From positions 1 through 9,156 of the forward strand of contig JBGCDD010000171.1 in the NCBI GenBank assembly GCA_045105075.1: a stretch of DNA of 9,156 bases, read 5' to 3'. The notes under the pieces are model-generated. The model ran no database searches, was not told where the DNA came from, and saw only the letters and a list, made by a program, of their open reading frames with translations. This stretch comes from JBGCDD01 sp045105075. GTDB taxonomy: Bacteria; Pseudomonadota; Alphaproteobacteria; Rhodobacterales; Rhodobacteraceae. This document shows positions 6,199 through 9,156 of the stretch, one piece after another; position 1 is the first letter of the stretch; the number at the start of each line of letters is the position of its first letter. The position numbers and the translations under genes are program-made.

Positions 6199-7190
6199 GT
6201 GCCTGTCCCGCGTCCGGTCAGCAACGGCCACAGCACAAACCGGGCGTGATCGCGCAAAAATCCGCTCGGTGCCGATGCTGGTTTGCGTCGCACGGCACAC
6301 AGCGCTTTGTTCATTGCGGCCCCGGTCAGGCGCGCCATCGACATCGCCAAAGCCTTGGGACGCGAGGCTGTTTTTTGCAAAAACAGGCGTTCAGAATCGT
6401 ACCAATAGCGCGGCTTTGCCGCAGCGATGCGCGCCCCGCTGCCCACTTGTGTCGCCGCGCCTTCCAGGTGGCTGACCCGCGCGTCCGGTGCGTACCAGCA
6501 CAGCCAGCCGGCTTTGTTCAAGCGCCACATCAGCTCGACCTCTTCCTGATAAAGGAAAAAATCAGGATCGAAAAAACCAACCTCAACCAAAGCGTCCCAA
6601 CGGAACATCACAGCGGCACCGGCCACCCAATCCACGGGGCCCTCGGGTGTCATTGGATCCAGCGGTTGCAGATGATTTGCAAACAAGCGCGAGATCGGTC
6701 CAAAAGCCAAAGGCCCTACAAAAGCATTGGTCAGCGACGGAAAGCGGAAGGCCGCAACAACCGGGCCGGTGCCGGGCTGGCTGATCCCGGCGCCGACGGC
6801 ACCCACGGCGGCGCGGGTGTTCATGACAGCGACCAGTTTTGGGATCGTATCTGGCTCGACCTCAGCATCGGGGTTGAGCAAAAACACCGCATCGGGCGGC
6901 GCATCTGCCAGCCGATCCAGCACAACATTGTTACCGCGCCCAAAACCGTGATTGTCTGTTTCCGCATAAATGCTGACTTGCGCGCCCCAGTTTCTGTTTC
7001 TGAAAGCGGCATTCAAAATGGCAACATCGTCACCGGGCGAATCGTTATCCACAACGTGGATCGTAATCATCAGGTCGCTCTCGGGCGCATTCAAAACCGA
7101 CTGAATGGCCGCAATGCTCAGCTCTGCGGTGCCATAGTTGACAACAATCACGGCCACTTGCCTGATCACATCTGATGTGGCCTGCACCAT
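6195..7190 (-). CDS. glycosyltransferase family 2 (rhamnosyltransferase-like)
   Basis: The product has 331 residues from ATG 7190, chosen because GGAGGA (plus-strand 7197-7202) sits six bases upstream; ATG and GTG codons 9-10 codons further out lack this. The GT-A fold is clear: VAVIVVNYGT (12-21), VVDNDSPGDD (46-55), TDNHGFGRGNN (78-88), FLLNPDAEVEPD (103-114, with the metal/nucleotide-sugar acidic motif), DWVAGAAVMFRWDALVEVGF and FFLYQEEVELMWRLNKAGWL (211-230), the usual E-[DE]-x-[DE] acceptor block. The closest type is the WbbL-like group that adds rhamnose or a similar sugar to O-antigen or exopolysaccharide, at the inner face of the membrane. Donor and acceptor are not knowable here. It is coupled to the acetyltransferase and divergent from rplK. 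Confidence 0.9.
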   Translation of the reverse strand: MVQATSDVIRQVAVIVVNYGTAELSIAAIQSVLNAPESDLMITIHVVDNDSPGDDVAILNAAFRNRNWGAQVSIYAETDNHGFGRGNNVVLDRLADAPPDAVFLLNPDAEVEPDTIPKLVAVMNTRAAVGAVGAGISQPGTGPVVAAFRFPSLTNAFVGPLAFGPISRLFANHLQPLDPMTPEGPVDWVAGAAVMFRWDALVEVGFFDPDFFLYQEEVELMWRLNKAGWLCWYAPDARVSHLEGAATQVGSGARIAAAKPRYWYDSERLFLQKTASRPKALAMSMARLTGAAMNKALCAVRRKPASAPSGFLRDHARFVLWPLLTGRGTGT

Positions 7191-7296
7191 GCCACTTCCT
7201 CCGAAACACTCACTCATCACCCGGTCCTGTTAACCTTTTCGCTTCTCGCGACAAAGGGGAAAGACGCGTGCTGTCTGACCCTTGCCATGACATAGC

Positions 7297-7325
7297 TTGA
7301 TCCGGATTAAAAAACTGGCTAGACG
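7297..7325 (+). promoter_or_regulatory. candidate rplK promoter
   Basis: TTGATC (7297-7302), exactly 17 bases, then TAGACG (7320-7325). The -10 and the preceding CTGGC are the same as in the candidate tRNA-Trp promoter. It predicts a start near 7332 and a leader of about 135 bases, and would free rplKA-rplJ from dependence on secE-nusG transcription. Confidence 0.5.
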
Positions 7326-7331
7326 CGCAGA

Positions 7332-7466
7332 ATATCTGATTTCGGGTTTTGCGACTCGGGTCAGATTCCAATGTGGGAGACCGCGCGGGCGCGCCCGAGC
7401 TGTCGGACCACATCAACATAACCGCCTGCCGACGCGTTGTGCAGGTGTTGAAACAGGAGATGGCCC
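7332..7466 (+). promoter_or_regulatory. 5' leader of rplK-rplA
   Basis: If the promoter is right, this ~135-base untranslated leader precedes L11. It contains a perfect 12-bp GC palindrome CGGGCGCGCCCG (7386-7397) and a weaker CCTGC/GCAGG pair (7425-7429 with 7441-7445) just before the GGAGA ribosome binding site. L1 represses rplK-rplA through such a leader in E. coli; I could not identify the L1 site itself, so that role is inferred. Confidence 0.35.
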
Positions 7467-7892
7467 ATGGCCAAGAAACTCGTAGGCTCGATGAAGCTGC
7501 AAGTGCCTGCCGGACAGGCAAACCCGTCGCCCCCCGTGGGCCCTGCGCTGGGTCAGCGCGGCATCAACATCATGGAATTCTGTAAGGCGTTCAACGCCAA
7601 GACCGCAGATCTGGAGCCCGGTGCGCCGTGCCCGACCGTGATTTCCTATTATCAGGACAAGTCGTTCACGATGGACATCAAGACGCCGCCTGCGTCTTAT
7701 TTCCTGAAAAAAGCGGCCAAGCTGAAGTCCGGTGCAAAAACACCAAGCCGCGAAGTTGTAGGCACCGTGTCCGTGGCTCAGGTCAAGGAAATCGCCGAGG
7801 CCAAAATGAAGGACCTCAACGCCAACGACATCGAAGGCGCAATGAAGATCATCCTGGGGTCGGCCCGGTCTATGGGCATTGAGGTGAAGTAA
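7467..7892 (+). CDS. rplK: 50S ribosomal protein L11
   Basis: The product has 141 residues, the standard L11 length. The N-terminal domain holds VGSMKLQVPAGQANPSPPVG (5-24) and PALGQRGINIMEFCKAFN, the proline-rich surface that binds the GTPase-associated region of 23S rRNA and thiopeptide antibiotics. Further on come TPPASYFLKKAAKLKSGA and the rRNA-binding C-terminal domain with KMKDLNANDIEGAMKIILGS ending MGIEVK. ATG 7467 follows AGGAGA with a short spacer. L11 sits at the ribosomal stalk base and is needed for factor binding and RelA activation. rplA starts two bases after this stop codon, so the pair is one operon. Confidence 0.98.
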   Translation: MAKKLVGSMKLQVPAGQANPSPPVGPALGQRGINIMEFCKAFNAKTADLEPGAPCPTVISYYQDKSFTMDIKTPPASYFLKKAAKLKSGAKTPSREVVGTVSVAQVKEIAEAKMKDLNANDIEGAMKIILGSARSMGIEVK

Positions 7893-7893
7893 G

Positions 7894-8592
7894 ATGGCAA
7901 AATACGGAAAACGCACCACAGCCGCGCGCGCCGCATTTGCGGGCAAGGACAACCTGAGCGTCGAAGACGCGGTCGCGCTGGTCAAAGGCAATGCAAAGGC
8001 CAAATTCGACGAAACCGTTGAACTGGCCGTGAACCTTGGGGTTGATCCCCGCCATGCGGACCAGATGGTGCGCGGCGTGATCGGGCTGCCCAATGGCACC
8101 GGAAAAACAGTTCGTGTCGCTGTGTTTGCACGTGGCCCCAAAGCCGAAGAAGCCCAGGCCGCAGGGGCTGACATTGTTGGCGCCGAAGATCTGATGGAAA
8201 TCGTCCAAGGCGGCAAGATCGACTTTGACCGCTGCATCGCAACCCCCGACATGATGCCCGTCGTGGGCCGTCTGGGTAAGGTGCTTGGCCCGCGTAACCT
8301 GATGCCCAACCCAAAAGTTGGCACCGTGACCATGGACGTGGCCGCAGCCGTTGCCGCAGCCAAAGGTGGTGAAGTGCAGTTCAAGGTGGAAAAGGCCGGC
8401 GTCGTGCACGCAGGCGTTGGCAAAGCATCGTTTGATGAGGCCAAGCTGGTCGAAAACATCCGCGCCTTTGTCAGTGCGGTGTCCAAAGCCAAACCATCTG
8501 GGTCCAAAGGGGCCTATATGAAAAAGATCGCGCTGAGTTCGACCATGGGCCCGGGCGTGTCAGTCGCTGTCGAAGACGCGAACGTCGAATAA
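7894..8592 (+). CDS. rplA: 50S ribosomal protein L1
   Basis: The product has 232 residues, normal for L1. It shows the two-domain L1 pattern: domain I near both ends, with FDETVELAVNLGVDPRHADQ (about 33-52) and RGVIGLPNGTGKTVRVAVFA (54-73), the inserted domain II in the middle, then GRLGKVLGPRNLMPNPKVGT and the closing strand KIALSSTMGPGVSV. L1 builds the mobile stalk that guides deacylated tRNA from the E site and also acts as translational repressor of its own operon in E. coli. ATG lies one base after the rplK stop, with GAGGTGAAG inside rplK as ribosome binding site. Its last 22 codons and stop are present again, diverged, 249 bp downstream (8773-8841). Confidence 0.98.
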   Translation: MAKYGKRTTAARAAFAGKDNLSVEDAVALVKGNAKAKFDETVELAVNLGVDPRHADQMVRGVIGLPNGTGKTVRVAVFARGPKAEEAQAAGADIVGAEDLMEIVQGGKIDFDRCIATPDMMPVVGRLGKVLGPRNLMPNPKVGTVTMDVAAAVAAAKGGEVQFKVEKAGVVHAGVGKASFDEAKLVENIRAFVSAVSKAKPSGSKGAYMKKIALSSTMGPGVSVAVEDANVE

Positions 8593-8772
8593 GAATTTGG
8601 CGGGGCAACCCGTCAAGTAGGCAGGGCCAATACGTTGGCCTTGCTTTCTGTCCGAGACGGAGGGTTCGGGGGTCACCTCGCATAATTCCTCCCTGAGATG
8701 GGAAACGGGATCATTCAAGCCTTCGGGCGGTCATGGCTCGGGACCCTGAATTGGACCCGAAACGAGAGGCAG
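8593..8772 (+). promoter_or_regulatory. rplJ leader RNA, copy 1
   Basis: After the rplA stop three stems follow. The first is TTGGCGGG/CCCGTCAA with a GCAA tetraloop (8597-8616). The second is a 10-bp stem 8621-8630/8635-8644 with loop TACG. The third is a two-part stem, GGAGG (8659-8663) with CCTCC (8688-8692), holding CGGGG/CCTCG around loop GTCA (8667-8680). Then come GCC-TTCG-GGC (8719-8728) and TCGGG/CCCGA (8738-8760). Structured leaders here are where L10(L12)4 binds and represses rplJL in E. coli and Bacillus; I infer this role and could not match the known L10-leader model. No stem has a T-run, so attenuation by an intrinsic terminator looks unlikely. Confidence 0.7.
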
Positions 8773-8841
8773 AAGATCGCACTGAGCTCGACCATGAGCC
8801 CGGGCGTGACTGTTTCGGTTGATAACGCAGTCACCGAATAA
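8773..8841 (+). pseudogene. duplicated 3' fragment of rplA
   Basis: The fragment encodes KIALSSTMSPGVTVSVDNAV-TE and a stop, against KIALSSTMGPGVSVAVEDAN-VE in true L1: 15 of 22 residues identical, no frameshift, many changes at third positions or conservative. It looks like the genuine end of an L1 gene rather than random decay. There is no own ribosome binding site. The frame is open back to an ATG at 8698 in the leader (47 codons), which I consider fortuitous. Confidence 0.88.
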
Positions 8842-9036
8842 AGAATTTGACAGGGCAACCTGTCAGATAGGCAAGGCCAGACGATCGGCCTTGCTTCTGT
8901 CCGAGACGGAGGGTTCGGGGGTCACCCCGAATAATTCCTTCCCGAGATGGGAAACGAGAAAATTCCAGCCTTCGGGCGGTTTTGGACTCGGGACCCTGAA
9001 TTGGACCCGAAACGAGATGCATCAAGATCGCATCTC
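8842..9036 (+). promoter_or_regulatory. rplJ leader RNA, copy 2
   Basis: It repeats the fold of copy 1. Stems are TTGACAGG/CCTGTCAG with loop GCAA (8847-8866), GCAAGGCC/GGCCTTGC (8871-8894), CGGGG/CCCCG with loop GTCA (8916-8929) inside a GGAGGG/CCTTCC stem, GCC-TTCG-GGC (8968-8977) and TCGGG/CCCGA (8988-9010). It then adds a perfect 7-bp stem GAGATGC/GCATCTC (9014-9020 with 9030-9036) that copy 1 lacks, since the duplication junction falls in this stem's loop. Changes relative to copy 1 preserve pairing, including G-C to A-U at 8602/8611 versus 8852/8861. This copy is next to rplJ and is probably the original functional leader. Confidence 0.72.
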
Positions 9037-9082
9037 TTAACTGAGCCGGGTGGGGAAACCTGCCCAAATTTGGAGTGAAACT

Positions 9083-9156
9083 GTGGATAGAGCACAAAAA
9101 GAACAGTTGGTCGACGAACTCGGCCAGATCTTTGAAAGCTCTGGCGTCGTTGTGGT
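9083..9156 (+). CDS. rplJ: 50S ribosomal protein L10, 5' part
   Basis: GTG at 9083, with TGGAG seven bases upstream (9071-9075), opens DRAQKEQLVDELGQIFESSG followed by VVVV, the well-conserved N-terminus of alphaproteobacterial L10. Only 24 codons and two bases lie in the window. L10 anchors the L7/L12 stalk on the ribosome and, with L12, usually represses its own mRNA through the leader just upstream. rplL would be expected next, outside the window. Confidence 0.95.
   Translation, partial: MDRAQKEQLVDELGQIFESSGVVV

Larger units (their letters stand above)
8524..9023 (+). repeat. diverged tandem duplication, rplA 3' end plus leader
   Basis: Unit 1 (8524-8772, 249 bp) and unit 2 (8773-9023, 251 bp) each run: last 22 codons and stop of rplA, hairpins, a near-invariant core, then TTGGACCCGAAACGAG. 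Both units start at AAGATCGC, and the same octamer occurs a third time at 9024-9031, so recombination between the copy in rplA and one in the leader's final hairpin explains the event. By hand count the 69-bp coding parts differ at 16 positions; the leader cores are closer. This divergence rules out an assembly duplicate and means an old duplication or import of one unit from a relative. Confidence 0.92.

Noticed and set aside
6199..6300. N-terminal extension of the hexapeptide acetyltransferase
   Set aside because: It would be read through the 3' end of the glycosyltransferase in another frame; the ATGA overlap gives a natural start.
6183..7175. 330-residue plus-strand open frame
   Set aside because: It is the antisense shadow of the glycosyltransferase, with low-complexity composition and no family motifs.
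7413..8507. 364-residue minus-strand open frame over rplK-rplA
   Set aside because: Antisense shadow of two conserved ribosomal genes; no plausible protein.
8597..8644. Intrinsic terminator after rplA
   Set aside because: The stems are strong but not followed by a T-run, and both are repeated in the second copy as part of a leader fold.
8698..8841. 47-codon frame joining leader copy 1 to the duplicated L1 end
   Set aside because: No convincing ribosome binding site, the first half is structured leader RNA, and the frame junction is explained by the duplication.

Overview
The window looks like a chromosomal segment of an alphaproteobacterium, most likely of the Roseobacter/Rhodobacteraceae type. 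This rests on protein character (L11, L1, NusG, SecE, a DUF374-type acyltransferase), a GTG-started rplJ, moderately high GC and the tRNA-Trp/secE/nusG/rplK/rplA/rplJ gene order. The placement was made by eye, without a database search.

The backbone is the plus-strand transcription/translation locus: tRNA-Trp (CCA), secE, nusG, rplK (L11), rplA (L1) and the start of rplJ (L10). Minus-strand genes break this backbone twice. Between tRNA-Trp and secE lie a divergent TetR regulator and DUF1772 membrane-protein pair, sharing a large perfect palindrome, and a peroxiredoxin gene broken by one amber codon. Between nusG and rplK lie two translationally coupled polysaccharide-type genes, a family 2 glycosyltransferase and a hexapeptide acetyltransferase.

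The left 1.2 kb is decayed DNA. It holds the C-terminal end of an IS30-family transposase with two in-frame stops, coding-like tracts that are not intact, and the last ~70 codons of an unrecognised protein whose stop overlaps the start of a CatB/Vat-like acetyltransferase. That acetyltransferase converges on a lysophospholipid-acyltransferase-like gene, followed by tRNA-Trp.

The most notable structure is between rplA and rplJ. The ~490-nt gap is not one leader. It is a diverged tandem duplication (period ~250 bp) of the last 22 codons plus stop of rplA and the following leader RNA. Both leader copies keep the same hairpins, with compensatory base changes, so both appear to have been maintained as RNA. 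The array ends in a further hairpin just before rplJ. This is the best candidate here for an undescribed regulatory arrangement: a tandem, possibly double-sensor, L10 leader.
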